Shown: positions 9,736 through 18,072 of the stretch, piece after piece
Position numbering within the stretch: the stretch's first letter is position 1
Layout: each line of letters begins with the position of its first letter
Origin: Streptomyces sp. NBC_00271
Lineage (GTDB): Bacteria > Actinomycetota > Actinomycetes > Streptomycetales > Streptomycetaceae
Length of the DNA stretch: 64,000 nt
Direction of reading: 5' to 3'
Assembly (NCBI RefSeq): GCF_036178845.1
Contig: NZ_CP108070.1
Location: 10,788,001-10,852,000 of the forward strand
Translations under genes and position numbers: made by a program
Notes under the pieces: generated by a model
Seen by the model: the letters and a program-made list of their open reading frames with translations, nothing else
Told to the model about the DNA's origin: nothing
The model's database searches: none

Positions 9736-11796
9736 TCAAAGGGCGGGCTGCCGCAGTACGGCGACGTCCCGGGGGGCGAGGACGACGGTGCCGTCGTCGT
9801 CCGTCCGGCCGACCAGCAGGTCTCCGGGGACTCCGGTCAGCGGCACCGTCTCGTCGGTCCGGTTGACCAGGAACAGATAGCGGCTGTCCGCGCTCCGGCG
9901 CACGATCAGCTCGACGCTTCCCCGCGCGCCGTCCGGCAGTTCACTGTGCACACCGGCCGGGGCGAGCAGCTTCGGCAGCAGCGCGGTGAGACCGTCCGTG
10001 CCGAGCCGGGTGGAGACGTACGCGGCCGAGCCCTGGCCCGTCGGGCGCCGGGTGACGGCAGGGCGGTCGGCGTACGTGCCGCCGCGGTAGTGCGCCAGCA
10101 CCTCCACCGCCGGGTCGGTGACGCTGATCCGGTCGGTCCACAAGGTGCCCGTGGCGGCGCCGTCCACGCCGTCCAGGTCGACGTCGGCCGTCTCGCCGTC
10201 GAGCAGCGGGCCGAACTCCTCGATGCGGATGCCGAGCAGCTCGCGCAGGGCGCCCGGGTAGCCGCCGAGCCAGATGTGGTCGTTCTCGTCGACGACACCG
10301 GAGAAGTACGTGGTGATCAGGTGGCCGCCGTTCTCGGCGTACCGGGTGAGCTCCTTGGCGAGCGGGGCCGGCATGACGTGCAGCACCGGCGTGATCAGGA
10401 CCTGGTAGCGGTCGAGTTCGGTCTGCGTGGTGACGACGTCGGCCCGGATGCCGAGGGCGAGGAGCGCGGAGTACCAGTCCAGCGCCTCCTGCCGGTAGCT
10501 GAGTTGGGCGGTGGGGTGGGAGTCCTGCTCGCTCGCCCACCACGAGTCCCAGTCGAAGACGATGCCGACCCGGGCCGGCTCACGCTCGGTCCCGGCGACC
10601 GGAGCGAGGGCCTTGAGGGTCTGTCCGAGGCCGGCCACCGCGCGGAAGAGCTCGCTGTCGGCTCCGGCGTGCGGGACCATCGCCGAGTGGTACTTCTCGG
10701 CACCGGCCGCCGACTGGCGCCACTGGAAGAAGCACACCGCGTCGGCGCCGTGGGCGACGTGCACCAGCGAGTCACGGGCGAGGTCGCCCGGCCGCTTGGC
10801 CACGTTGATCGGCTGCCAGTTGACGGCGCTGGTGGAGTGCTCCATCAGGAACCACGGACGGCCGCCGGCGATGCCGCTGACGAGGTTGGCGGAGAAGGAC
10901 AGCTCGTCGCGGTCCTGCGGGCCGGGCACCACGTAGTGGTCGTTGGAGACGAAGTCGATCTCGGCGGCCCAGTCCGCGTAGTTCATGCCCTTGGTGTTGC
11001 CCATCACCATGAAGTTGGTGGTGACCGGAACACCGGGCGTGAGCTCGCGCAGGACGTCCCGCTCCGCGCGCAGATGGTCCTTCAGCACGTCGGAGGAGAA
11101 ACGCTTGAAGTCCAGCTGCTGGGTGGGGTTGGGGTGGGAGGCGGCCAGCCGGGGCGGCAGGATCTGCTCCCAGTCGCTGTAGCGCTGGGACCAGAACGCC
11201 GTGCCCCAGGCGTGGTTGAGGGCGTCGAGCGTCGTGTAGCGGGCGCGCAGCCAGTCGCGGAAGGCGCGGGCGGCGTCGTCGGAGTAGTCGTAGACGTTGT
11301 GGCAGCCCAGCTCGTTGGAGACGTGCCAGGCGACCAGCGCGGGGTGGTTCGCGTACCGCTCGGCCATCTTGCGCACCAGGCGCAGCGCGTGCTCGCGGAA
11401 GACGGGGGAGGTGGGACGCCAGTGCTGGCGCGCCCCAGGCCACAGCGTCTCGCCGGAGGCGGTGACCGGAAGGATCTCCGGGTGCGCCGTGCTGAGCCAG
11501 GGCGGCGGGGAGGCGGTGGCGGTGGCCAGGTCGACCCCGATGCCCCCCGCGTGCAGCAGGTCCATGATCTCGTCGAGCCAGCCGAAGTCCCACTCGTTCT
11601 CGGCGGGCTGGATGCGGGCCCAGGAGAAGATCGCCACGGAGACGATGTTGACGCCCGCCTCCCGCATGAGCCGGATGTCCTCCTCCCACACCTCGCGTGG
11701 CCACTGCTCCGGGTTGTAGTCGGCGCCGTAGGCGAGGCGGGGGGTGGGATCACCGTCCGGCCCGTGCCGCAACTGGGACAGGAGGGTGGAGATCAT
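9736..11796 (-). CDS. GH42 beta-galactosidase
   Basis: A 686-residue cytoplasmic enzyme without a signal peptide, of normal length for GH42. The catalytic TIM barrel holds LAYGADYNPEQWP near the N-terminus, acid/base Glu162 in WHVSNELG and nucleophile Glu319 in FLMEHST. The trimerisation and C-terminal beta domains follow. It hydrolyses terminal beta-galactosides, here most likely imported beta-1,6-galacto-oligosaccharides. It sits between the transporter genes and the GH30 galactanase on the same strand, 107 bases after the binding-protein gene. A strong hairpin separates it from that gene, so expression may be graded. Confidence 0.88.
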   Translation of the reverse strand: MISTLLSQLRHGPDGDPTPRLAYGADYNPEQWPREVWEEDIRLMREAGVNIVSVAIFSWARIQPAENEWDFGWLDEIMDLLHAGGIGVDLATATASPPPWLSTAHPEILPVTASGETLWPGARQHWRPTSPVFREHALRLVRKMAERYANHPALVAWHVSNELGCHNVYDYSDDAARAFRDWLRARYTTLDALNHAWGTAFWSQRYSDWEQILPPRLAASHPNPTQQLDFKRFSSDVLKDHLRAERDVLRELTPGVPVTTNFMVMGNTKGMNYADWAAEIDFVSNDHYVVPGPQDRDELSFSANLVSGIAGGRPWFLMEHSTSAVNWQPINVAKRPGDLARDSLVHVAHGADAVCFFQWRQSAAGAEKYHSAMVPHAGADSELFRAVAGLGQTLKALAPVAGTEREPARVGIVFDWDSWWASEQDSHPTAQLSYRQEALDWYSALLALGIRADVVTTQTELDRYQVLITPVLHVMPAPLAKELTRYAENGGHLITTYFSGVVDENDHIWLGGYPGALRELLGIRIEEFGPLLDGETADVDLDGVDGAATGTLWTDRISVTDPAVEVLAHYRGGTYADRPAVTRRPTGQGSAAYVSTRLGTDGLTALLPKLLAPAGVHSELPDGARGSVELIVRRSADSRYLFLVNRTDETVPLTGVPGDLLVGRTDDDGTVVLAPRDVAVLRQPAL

Positions 11797-11852
11797 GGTG
11801 GTCCTTCCGGTTACAGCACGGGTGGCGCGAGGTGCGTGGTTGCTTCCGGGCG

Positions 11853-11885
11853 GCCGCCGCTGAGCGCCTGCTGCTCAGCGGCGGC
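11853..11885 (-). terminator. Hairpin after the sugar-binding protein gene
   Basis: A perfect 13-bp stem (11853-11865 with 11873-11885, loop of seven) lies 19 bases past the stop codon of the binding-protein gene. Such stems commonly follow binding-protein genes in sugar ABC operons, where they stabilise the upstream mRNA and partially attenuate downstream genes. There is no T-run, so complete termination is not assured. Confidence 0.6.
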
Positions 11886-11903
11886 TCCCGAGGGGAATGC
11901 CGG

Positions 11904-13244
11904 TTACTTCGAGACGGTGAAGCCCTGCTCGTTGCCGTACTTGATGGAGGCGTCCTGCCAGGACTTCAGGCCGGCGGCCAGCTTGGTGCCGGAGATGTAG
12001 GCCTTGCCGACGGTGTCGTTGAAGATCGAGTTGGCGTACTGCTGGAAGGGCAGGTACGACCAGTCGCTGGCGACGTTGGCGGCGGACTCGGCGAAGATCT
12101 TGTTGGCTTCCTGGCCGCCGAAGTAGTCGAACTTGGTGTTCTGGAACTCGGTGGACTGGAGTTCGGCCTTGGTCGCGGGGAAGGCGCCCTGCTTGATGCG
12201 GGTCTGCACGCCGTCACCGGAGTTGGCGTACTCGACGAACGCGTAGGCGAGTTCCTTGTTCTTGCCCAGCGTGGGCAGGGCGAGGGAGCTGCCGCCGTTC
12301 TCCGCGCTCGCCTTGTCGCCCTTGGTCCACTGCGGCATCGGGGCCGCTCGCCAGTTACCGGAGGCGTTCGGAACGCCGGAGACGAAGTTGGCGGGCATCC
12401 AGGCGCCGGTGGTCAGGGTGGCGATGGTGCCGTCGCCCAGGCCCTTGTACCAGTCGTCGGTCCAGCCGTTGATGGGCGAGACGAGCTTCTCGTCGATGAG
12501 CTTCTGCCAGGTGTCGGTGTACTTCTTGGCGCCCGCGTCCTCGAAGTTGACCGTCACCTTGGTGCCGTCGACCTTGTAGGGACGCGAACCGGCCTGCCAC
12601 AGCATGCTGGTGGTGAAGCCCGCGTCGCCGGCGTCGTTGGCGATGTAGACCTTGGGGTCGGCCTTGTGCAGCTTGCGGGCCGCGTCGACGTACTCGTCCC
12701 AGGTGGTCGGGACCGCGATCTTGTACTTGTCGAAGACCTTCTTGTTGTAGAACATCGCCATGGGCCCGGAGTCCATCGGCAGGCCGTAGACCTTGTCACC
12801 CTCGCTCACGGCGTTCCACGGACCCGGGGTGTACTTGGCGGCGAGCTTGTCGGCGCCGTAGGGGGCCAGGTCGCTGAGGCCCTTGGTGAGGGAGTACTGG
12901 CTCAGCGCGAAGTACTCGACCTGCGCGACGTCGGGGACGCCCTTGCCGGCCGAGATGGCGTTCGACAGGGCGGTGTAGTGCTTGTCGCCGGACCGCTCGC
13001 TGACGAGGTTGATCTTGACCTTGGGGTACTTCTTCTGGAAGTCGGCGGCGACCGTCTTCAGCGTGGGCTCCCAGGCCCAGACGTTGACCGTGCCGCCCTT
13101 CTTGAGAGCCGCCTGGATGTCCGCGGCGGAGACCGCCTTCTGGCCCGAGCTGTCGTCGTCGGAGCCGCCGCAGGCGGTGGCCCCCAGGGCGAGGACGGAG
13201 AGGAGAGCGAAGCCGCGCAGCAGGCGGCCGGTGGATCTGCGCAT
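11904..13244 (-). CDS. Sugar ABC transporter substrate-binding lipoprotein
   Basis: A 446-residue family-1 extracellular solute-binding protein. The N-terminal signal ends in a lipobox around LALGATAC, making Cys25 the lipid anchor. The mature part contains GGTVNVWAWEPTLK and KYPKVKINLVSERSG, then MAMFYNKKVFDKYKI, all typical of oligosaccharide binders. The start at 13244 is chosen because GGAAG lies upstream and the signal peptide begins there; longer starts would add a charged leader. Two permease genes follow upstream on the same strand, and no ATPase gene is present, so a shared MsiK-type ATPase is likely. The ligand is probably a galacto-oligosaccharide. Confidence 0.88.
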   Translation of the reverse strand: MRRSTGRLLRGFALLSVLALGATACGGSDDDSSGQKAVSAADIQAALKKGGTVNVWAWEPTLKTVAADFQKKYPKVKINLVSERSGDKHYTALSNAISAGKGVPDVAQVEYFALSQYSLTKGLSDLAPYGADKLAAKYTPGPWNAVSEGDKVYGLPMDSGPMAMFYNKKVFDKYKIAVPTTWDEYVDAARKLHKADPKVYIANDAGDAGFTTSMLWQAGSRPYKVDGTKVTVNFEDAGAKKYTDTWQKLIDEKLVSPINGWTDDWYKGLGDGTIATLTTGAWMPANFVSGVPNASGNWRAAPMPQWTKGDKASAENGGSSLALPTLGKNKELAYAFVEYANSGDGVQTRIKQGAFPATKAELQSTEFQNTKFDYFGGQEANKIFAESAANVASDWSYLPFQQYANSIFNDTVGKAYISGTKLAAGLKSWQDASIKYGNEQGFTVSK

Positions 13245-13344
13245 GGAGGTGCTTCCACTTCTTCGTGGGTGGGACTTCTTCATGGGTGGGACAGAGTGAG
13301 GGTGAAAGAGGTGAGGCTGCGGGGGGTGGGGGCCTGAGGGCGGG

Positions 13345-14307
13345 CTATTCCTTGACACTTCCGGCGGCGAGCCCGGACTGCCAGTACTTCTGCAGCAGCA
13401 GGAACGCGGCGATCAGCGGCACGATGGTGAGCAGCGAACCGGTGATCACCAGGTTGAAGATCACGTCGCCACCGATCGTCTGGGCCTGGGAGTTCCAGGA
13501 GTCCAGGCCCAGGGTCAGGGGGTACCAGTTCGGGTCCTTGAGCATGATCAGCGGCAGGAAGTAGTTGTTCCAGGTCGCGACCGTGGTGAACAGCAGGACG
13601 GTCACGGTGCCAGGAGCGAGCAGCGGCATGGCGACCTGGAAGAAGGTGCGGATCTCGCCCGCTCCGTCGATGCGGGCGGCCTCCATCAGTTCGGTGGGGA
13701 TGGCCTCGGTGGCGAAGACCCACATCAGGTACAGGCCGAAGGGCGAGACGAGCGAGGGGATGATCACCGCCCACGGTGTGTCCGTCAGCCCCATCTTGCT
13801 GAACATCAGGAACGTGGGCACCGCCAGGGCCGTGCCCGGGACGGCGACGGCACCGATGACCACGGCGAAGACGGCGCGCTTCCCGGGGAAGGAGAACTTC
13901 GCCAGCGCGTAGCCGCCCAGGATCGCCAGGAGGGTCGCGCCGCCGGCGCCGAGCCCGACGTACAGCAGCGTGTTCAGCAGCCAGCGGACGAAGATGCCGT
14001 CGTGGTACGTGAACGTCTTGCTGATGTTGTCCCAGAGGGCGAAGTCGTGGCTGAACCACAGGCCCGACGAGTTGGCGAGCCCTTCCTGGGTCTTGGTGGC
14101 GCTGATGACCAGCCACACCAGGGGCACCACGGCGTAGAGCATGATCAGGCCGGTGAGCACGGTCAGCAGGACGCTGCGCTTGGGGCGTCCGGGAGTGTGC
14201 TTGCGCCGCGTGCGCAGGCGGGGTGTGTTCTTGGAACCGCCGGACTGACCGGACTGGGCGGTCGGGGGCTGGGAGGCGGTGGTGACGGGGCTGCTCGTGC
14301 TGCTCAT
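13345..14307 (-). CDS. Sugar ABC transporter permease (MalG type)
   Basis: A 320-residue inner-membrane protein with six transmembrane helices. The first helix is LLTVLTGLIMLYAVVPLVWL, and the EAA loop reads MEAARIDGAGEIRTFFQVAM, the site that contacts the ATPase. An unusually long, Pro/Ser/Thr-rich N-terminal tail precedes the first helix. The start at 14307 has AAGGGAG eight bases upstream and begins four bases after the stop of the partner permease, so the two are coupled. It works with that permease and the binding lipoprotein to import oligosaccharides. Confidence 0.88.
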   Translation of the reverse strand: MSSTSSPVTTASQPPTAQSGQSGGSKNTPRLRTRRKHTPGRPKRSVLLTVLTGLIMLYAVVPLVWLVISATKTQEGLANSSGLWFSHDFALWDNISKTFTYHDGIFVRWLLNTLLYVGLGAGGATLLAILGGYALAKFSFPGKRAVFAVVIGAVAVPGTALAVPTFLMFSKMGLTDTPWAVIIPSLVSPFGLYLMWVFATEAIPTELMEAARIDGAGEIRTFFQVAMPLLAPGTVTVLLFTTVATWNNYFLPLIMLKDPNWYPLTLGLDSWNSQAQTIGGDVIFNLVITGSLLTIVPLIAAFLLLQKYWQSGLAAGSVKE

Positions 14308-14311
14308 CGGG

Positions 14312-15235
14312 TCACGCTCCCTTGCGCATGCCGCGGAGCTGCACGACATAGGCGATGACCATGGTGATCAGCCCCATGATGATGGCGACCGCCGCGGAGT
14401 AGTTGTGCTGCTGTCCGTTGAAGGACAGTGAGTACGTGTAGTAGTTCGGGGTGTAGTCCGTTGTGATGGCGTTGCGGGCCAGCGGCCGCAGGATGCTCGG
14501 CTCGTTGAAGAGCTGGAAGCTGCCGATGATCGAGAAGATCGTCGCGATGACCAGGGCGCCGCGGATGGCGGGGAGCTTGATGGCCGAGATGATGCGGATC
14601 TGCCCGGCGCCGTCGATCTCCGCGGCCTCGTACAGCGAGTTCGGGATGACCCGCAGCGCGGAGTAGAAGATCAGCATGTTGTAGCCCACGAACTCCCAGG
14701 TGACGATGTTGCCGATCGACGCCAGGACCAGGTCCGCGGAGAGCGGGTCGGGCAGCGTGACGTCGAAGGCGCTGTTGATGTCACCCACCAGACCGAACCG
14801 GGTGCCGTACATGAAGCCCCACATCAGGGTGGCGACCACGGCGGGCACCGCGTACGGCAGGAAGATCGAGATCCGGAAGAAGTTCCTGCCGTACAGACGG
14901 CCGCTGTCCAGCGCGAGTGCGATGAGCAGGGCGATCCCCAGCATGATCGGCACCTGGATCAGCAGGAACAGCGAGACCCGCTCCAAGGAGGACCAGAACT
15001 GGTCGTCCTGGAGAGCCTGCTTGTAGTTGTCCACGCCGACGAAGGACGTGCCCCCGATGAGCTTGTCGCGGAACAGGCTGAGGTAGATCGAATAGGCGAT
15101 CGGAGCCAGGAAGACGAAGGCGAAGACCACCGCGAAGGGGCCGATGAACCCCCATCCTGTCCAGGAGCGGCGGTCCCTTTTCGGAGGCCGGTCCGGGCGC
15201 CGTGCCACGCCCGCAGGGGGTTGAAGCGTCGTCAT
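14312..15235 (-). CDS. Sugar ABC transporter permease (MalF type)
   Basis: A 307-residue membrane protein with six helices, beginning with FIGPFAVVFAFVFLAPIAYS. The EAA motif is YEAAEIDGAGQIRIISAIKL. It is the first gene of the transporter operon and lies directly downstream of the paired LacI operators. The ATG at 15235 is preferred because the conserved part starts shortly after it; an upstream ATG would add a basic stretch with no family counterpart. It forms the membrane channel with the MalG-type partner. Confidence 0.88.
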   Translation of the reverse strand: MTTLQPPAGVARRPDRPPKRDRRSWTGWGFIGPFAVVFAFVFLAPIAYSIYLSLFRDKLIGGTSFVGVDNYKQALQDDQFWSSLERVSLFLLIQVPIMLGIALLIALALDSGRLYGRNFFRISIFLPYAVPAVVATLMWGFMYGTRFGLVGDINSAFDVTLPDPLSADLVLASIGNIVTWEFVGYNMLIFYSALRVIPNSLYEAAEIDGAGQIRIISAIKLPAIRGALVIATIFSIIGSFQLFNEPSILRPLARNAITTDYTPNYYTYSLSFNGQQHNYSAAVAIIMGLITMVIAYVVQLRGMRKGA

Positions 15236-15283
15236 GTCGTTCCTCGCTCGTCCATCTCGGAACCGGCGTCTCACGCCGTCGCG

Positions 15284-15299
15284 ATGTTTACGTAAACAT
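15284..15299. promoter_or_regulatory. LacI operator 1 (proximal)
   Basis: A perfect 16-bp palindrome, ATGTTTACGTAAACAT, with the central CG typical of LacI-family sites. It lies 49 bases upstream of the first transporter gene, in the divergent region shared with the LacI gene. Confidence 0.8.
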
Positions 15300-15327
15300 G
15301 CCGTCCCCCTTCGCGTCGAGGGCTGTT

Positions 15328-15343
15328 ATGTTTACGTAAACAT
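15328..15343. promoter_or_regulatory. LacI operator 2 (distal)
   Basis: An identical copy of the ATGTTTACGTAAACAT palindrome, offset by 44 bp, about four helical turns, from the first copy. It is 86 bases upstream of the LacI gene start. The same-face spacing suits cooperative binding and control of both divergent promoters. Confidence 0.8.
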
Positions 15344-15428
15344 CTGATGGCGGCATGTCTACACTGCGCCAATGTCGGTGGTCAAGGGTCGTCTGACGAA
15401 ACGGCGACCCGGGTAACAAAGGAGACGG

Positions 15429-16511
15429 GTGGACACTGCGGACAGCGCCTCGGCGGGGACGGAACGGTCCCGCGGGCGCAAGGGAAAACGGGCGGTGCGT
15501 CGCACGCAGACCGCGTCCATGGCGGATGTGGCACGCCTGGCCGGGGTCTCCTCGCAGACGGTTTCCCGCGTGTCCAATGGTTACGCGGGTGTGAACGAGG
15601 AAACTCGCGAACAGGTGCTGGCGGCGATGAAGGAACTGGGCTACCGGCCCAACAGCGCCGCCCGGGCCCTCAAGCGCGGTGAGTTCCGCACCATCGGCGT
15701 CATCACCTTCAACCTCTCCACCACGGGCAATATGCGGACCCTGGAGGCGATCGCCACCTCCGCGGCGCAGGAGGGCTACGCCGTCACGCTGCTGCCGGTC
15801 GCCGTGCCCACCCAGGACGAGGTGCGCGGCGCCTTCTCGCGGCTCGGGGAACTCGCCGTCGACGCCGTCATCGCCATCATGGAGGTGCACCTGCTCGACG
15901 CGGCGACCATCTCCCTGCCCCCGCACGTGCAGGTCGTCGTCGCCGACTCGGACGCGGGCGACCGGTACGCGGTGGTCGACACCGACCAGGCCGGGGGAGC
16001 CCGGGCCGCCGTACGCCACCTTCTGGACCTCGGCCACAGCACGGTCTGGCACCTGGCCGGCCCCGAGGAGTCCTTCGCGGCACAGCGCCGCACCGATGCC
16101 TGGCATGCCGCCCTGACCGAGGCGGGCCGCGTTCCGCCGCCCCTCGTACGCGGCGACTGGTCGGCGGAGTCCGGCTACCGCGCGGGCCTGCGGCTCGCCG
16201 ACGAGCGCGACTGTACGGCGGTGTTCGCCGCCAACGACCAGATGGCACTGGGCCTCCTGCGGGCCCTGCACGAACGCGGCCGGAAGATCCCCGACGACGT
16301 CAGCGTCATCGGCTTCGACGACATCCCCGAGGCCGGCTCCTTCCTGCCGCCGCTGACCACGGTCCACCAGGACTTCGCCGAGGTGGGACGCCTGTGCGTC
16401 GAGGGTGTCCTGCGGCGGATGCGCCACGGCGGACCCGAACACGGCACCACGCTCGTCCCCACGAAGCTGGTGGTGCGGGGGAGCACGGCTCCGCCGGCCG
16501 GAGACGCGTGA
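15429..16511 (+). CDS. LacI-family repressor of the galactan locus
   Basis: A 360-residue regulator. The helix-turn-helix MADVARLAGVSSQTVSRVSN is preceded by a basic leader of about 30 residues, and the ligand-binding domain contains IGVITFN, VFAANDQMALGLL and SVIGFDDIPEAG. The GTG at 15429 has GGAG four bases upstream. It is divergent from the transporter operon and separated from it by two identical palindromes, so it almost certainly represses that operon until a galacto-oligosaccharide binds. The hinge helix residues that insert at a central CpG fit the operator sequence. Confidence 0.88.
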   Translation: MDTADSASAGTERSRGRKGKRAVRRTQTASMADVARLAGVSSQTVSRVSNGYAGVNEETREQVLAAMKELGYRPNSAARALKRGEFRTIGVITFNLSTTGNMRTLEAIATSAAQEGYAVTLLPVAVPTQDEVRGAFSRLGELAVDAVIAIMEVHLLDAATISLPPHVQVVVADSDAGDRYAVVDTDQAGGARAAVRHLLDLGHSTVWHLAGPEESFAAQRRTDAWHAALTEAGRVPPPLVRGDWSAESGYRAGLRLADERDCTAVFAANDQMALGLLRALHERGRKIPDDVSVIGFDDIPEAGSFLPPLTTVHQDFAEVGRLCVEGVLRRMRHGGPEHGTTLVPTKLVVRGSTAPPAGDA

Positions 16512-16743
16512 GGTTCCCGTGCCGAGAGCCGCGCGACACCGAGCGGTAGGAATTCCGTGGCCGCTTCAGCCTCGCGCTGGCTCGGTGCGAGGGCTTTGAA
16601 CCAGTCCTCGTGTCGAGGCAGGCATCCGCCAGGACGGTGAGGTCGAAGTCGCTGGCAGAGAACGCGCTCCCTCGCCTCTTGGTGACCACGATGTCGCCCT
16701 TGGGATCGACCGAGCCGCGTCGGGGAATCGCGGAGACCCTCAT
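16306..16743 (-). CDS. Uncertain small ORF coupled to the P450 gene
   Basis: An ATG at 16743 overlaps the stop codon of the P450 gene as ATGA, the classical arrangement for translational coupling. The frame runs 145 codons. The first 60 or so contain GSAFSASDFDLTVLADACLD, which I do not recognise. The rest is antisense to the 3' end of the LacI gene and looks like a compositional shadow. The gene may be spurious, or a decayed small gene that has lost its end. Confidence 0.25.
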   Translation of the reverse strand: MRVSAIPRRGSVDPKGDIVVTKRRGSAFSASDFDLTVLADACLDTRTGSKPSHRASARLKRPRNSYRSVSRGSRHGNLTRLRPAEPCSPAPPASWGRAWCRVRVRRGASAAGHPRRTGVPPRRSPGGPWSAAAGRSRPRGCRRSR

Positions 16744-18017
16744 GCGGGGTTGACGCCGTCGATCTCGACCAGGAGGTGGCGGGGGCCGCGCAGGCTGGGG
16801 CTCGCGCGGTAGGGCGGTGGGTCGGCGACGAGGCGGGGGTTCTCCAGCCGGTGCGTCAGCTGGGTGAGAGCGATCTGTGTCTCGGGACGGGCCAACGGGG
16901 CACCGAAGCAGTAGTGGATGCCGCCGCCGAAGCCGAGGTGCTCGTTGTGCTCGCGATCGGGATCGAAGCGGTCGGGGTCAGTGACGAAGCCGGGGTCGCG
17001 GCTGCCGGAGGCGAGCACGAGGGCGACCGGTGAGCCCTTGGGGATGGTGGTGCCGGCGATCTCGATGTCGTCGAGGGTGTTCCGGCCGCTGGACAGAAAC
17101 TGCACCGGTGGCTCGTAGCGCAGGAGTTCCTCGACCACCCGGGCGGCCAGATCGGGTTCGTCACCGCGACGCAGCCGGTCGAGTACCTCGGGGTGGCGCA
17201 GGAGGGTGAGCATGCCGTTGGTGACGAGGTTGACGGTCGTCTCGTGGCCGGCGACGAGCAGCAGGGCCGCGTTGCTCAGTATCTCTTCGTGTGACATCCC
17301 TTCTCGTGACGTCGGCGCCTCGTCGCTGTCACCGCTGAGCAGTCCGGAGAGCAGGTCGTCGCCCCGTCGGCCGTGGCGGGCGTCGAGGAGCTGGGCGAAG
17401 TACTGTCCGAGGTCGGCGACGGCCTTCGCGCGTCGGCGCTGCCGCTCCACGATCCCGCCGGTGCTCGGATCGGCGGTTTCGATGACCGCGCCGGACATCA
17501 CCTGGAATCGCGGTTCGTCCTCGCGGGGTACTCCCAGCAGCTCGCAGATCACCGTGACCGGGAAGGGATAGGCGAAGTCGTCGACGATGTCGACCCGGAC
17601 CGTGCCGGACCCGTCCTCGCCGGTGAAGTCGTCGATCAGCCTCGTCACGATCCCGAGCAGGTCGGACATCATGCCGTCGATACGTCCCGGGCGGTGGGGT
17701 GGGCCGAAGTTCCGCGTCATCAGGCGCCGGATGCGGTCGTGCTCGGGCGGGTCGGTCCGGATGAAGTTCGGCGGCAGCCCGGGAAGGCCCTCTTCGTACT
17801 GCGCCGCGACATCGGCGCCGACCTCGGGGAGGTTGCGCGCATCCGAGCTGAGCCGTGGGTCGTGGAGCAGAGACACGATCTCCCGATAGGTGCTCACGAC
17901 ATAGGTCCCGTCCTCCACCCGTACCACGGGCGTTTTGCGCAGCTCGGTGTAGAGCGGGTACGGGTCGGCGCGGTGGGAGGGGTCGAGGATCTGCTGCCAG
18001 GTGCTGGTCCGGGTCAT
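16740..18017 (-). CDS. Cytochrome P450
   Basis: A 425-residue soluble class I bacterial P450. The I-helix oxygen-binding motif is AGHETT, the K-helix E-x-x-R is in EELLRYEP, and the heme loop is FGGGIHYCFG with cysteine ligand Cys370. It inserts oxygen into an unknown substrate in the cytoplasm. The start at 18017 is supported by GCGGAAG nine bases upstream; an ATG nine bases earlier is too close to that site. It lies 55 bases downstream of a fused ferredoxin/ferredoxin reductase on the same strand, which supplies electrons. The CYP family cannot be set without alignment. Confidence 0.92.
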   Translation of the reverse strand: MTRTSTWQQILDPSHRADPYPLYTELRKTPVVRVEDGTYVVSTYREIVSLLHDPRLSSDARNLPEVGADVAAQYEEGLPGLPPNFIRTDPPEHDRIRRLMTRNFGPPHRPGRIDGMMSDLLGIVTRLIDDFTGEDGSGTVRVDIVDDFAYPFPVTVICELLGVPREDEPRFQVMSGAVIETADPSTGGIVERQRRRAKAVADLGQYFAQLLDARHGRRGDDLLSGLLSGDSDEAPTSREGMSHEEILSNAALLLVAGHETTVNLVTNGMLTLLRHPEVLDRLRRGDEPDLAARVVEELLRYEPPVQFLSSGRNTLDDIEIAGTTIPKGSPVALVLASGSRDPGFVTDPDRFDPDREHNEHLGFGGGIHYCFGAPLARPETQIALTQLTHRLENPRLVADPPPYRASPSLRGPRHLLVEIDGVNPA

Positions 18018-18072
18018 GGAGAGCATCTTCCGCAACTCGGTGATCAGGGACGTGCGGTGGCCTGGGCAGGGG

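Noticed and set aside
7603..12000. A 1465-codon plus-strand open frame opposite the GH30 and GH42 genes
   Set aside because: It runs antisense to two well-supported glycosidases whose catalytic motifs are intact. Long antisense frames are a by-product of high third-position GC. It has no family motifs and is rich in Gly, Val, Arg and His.
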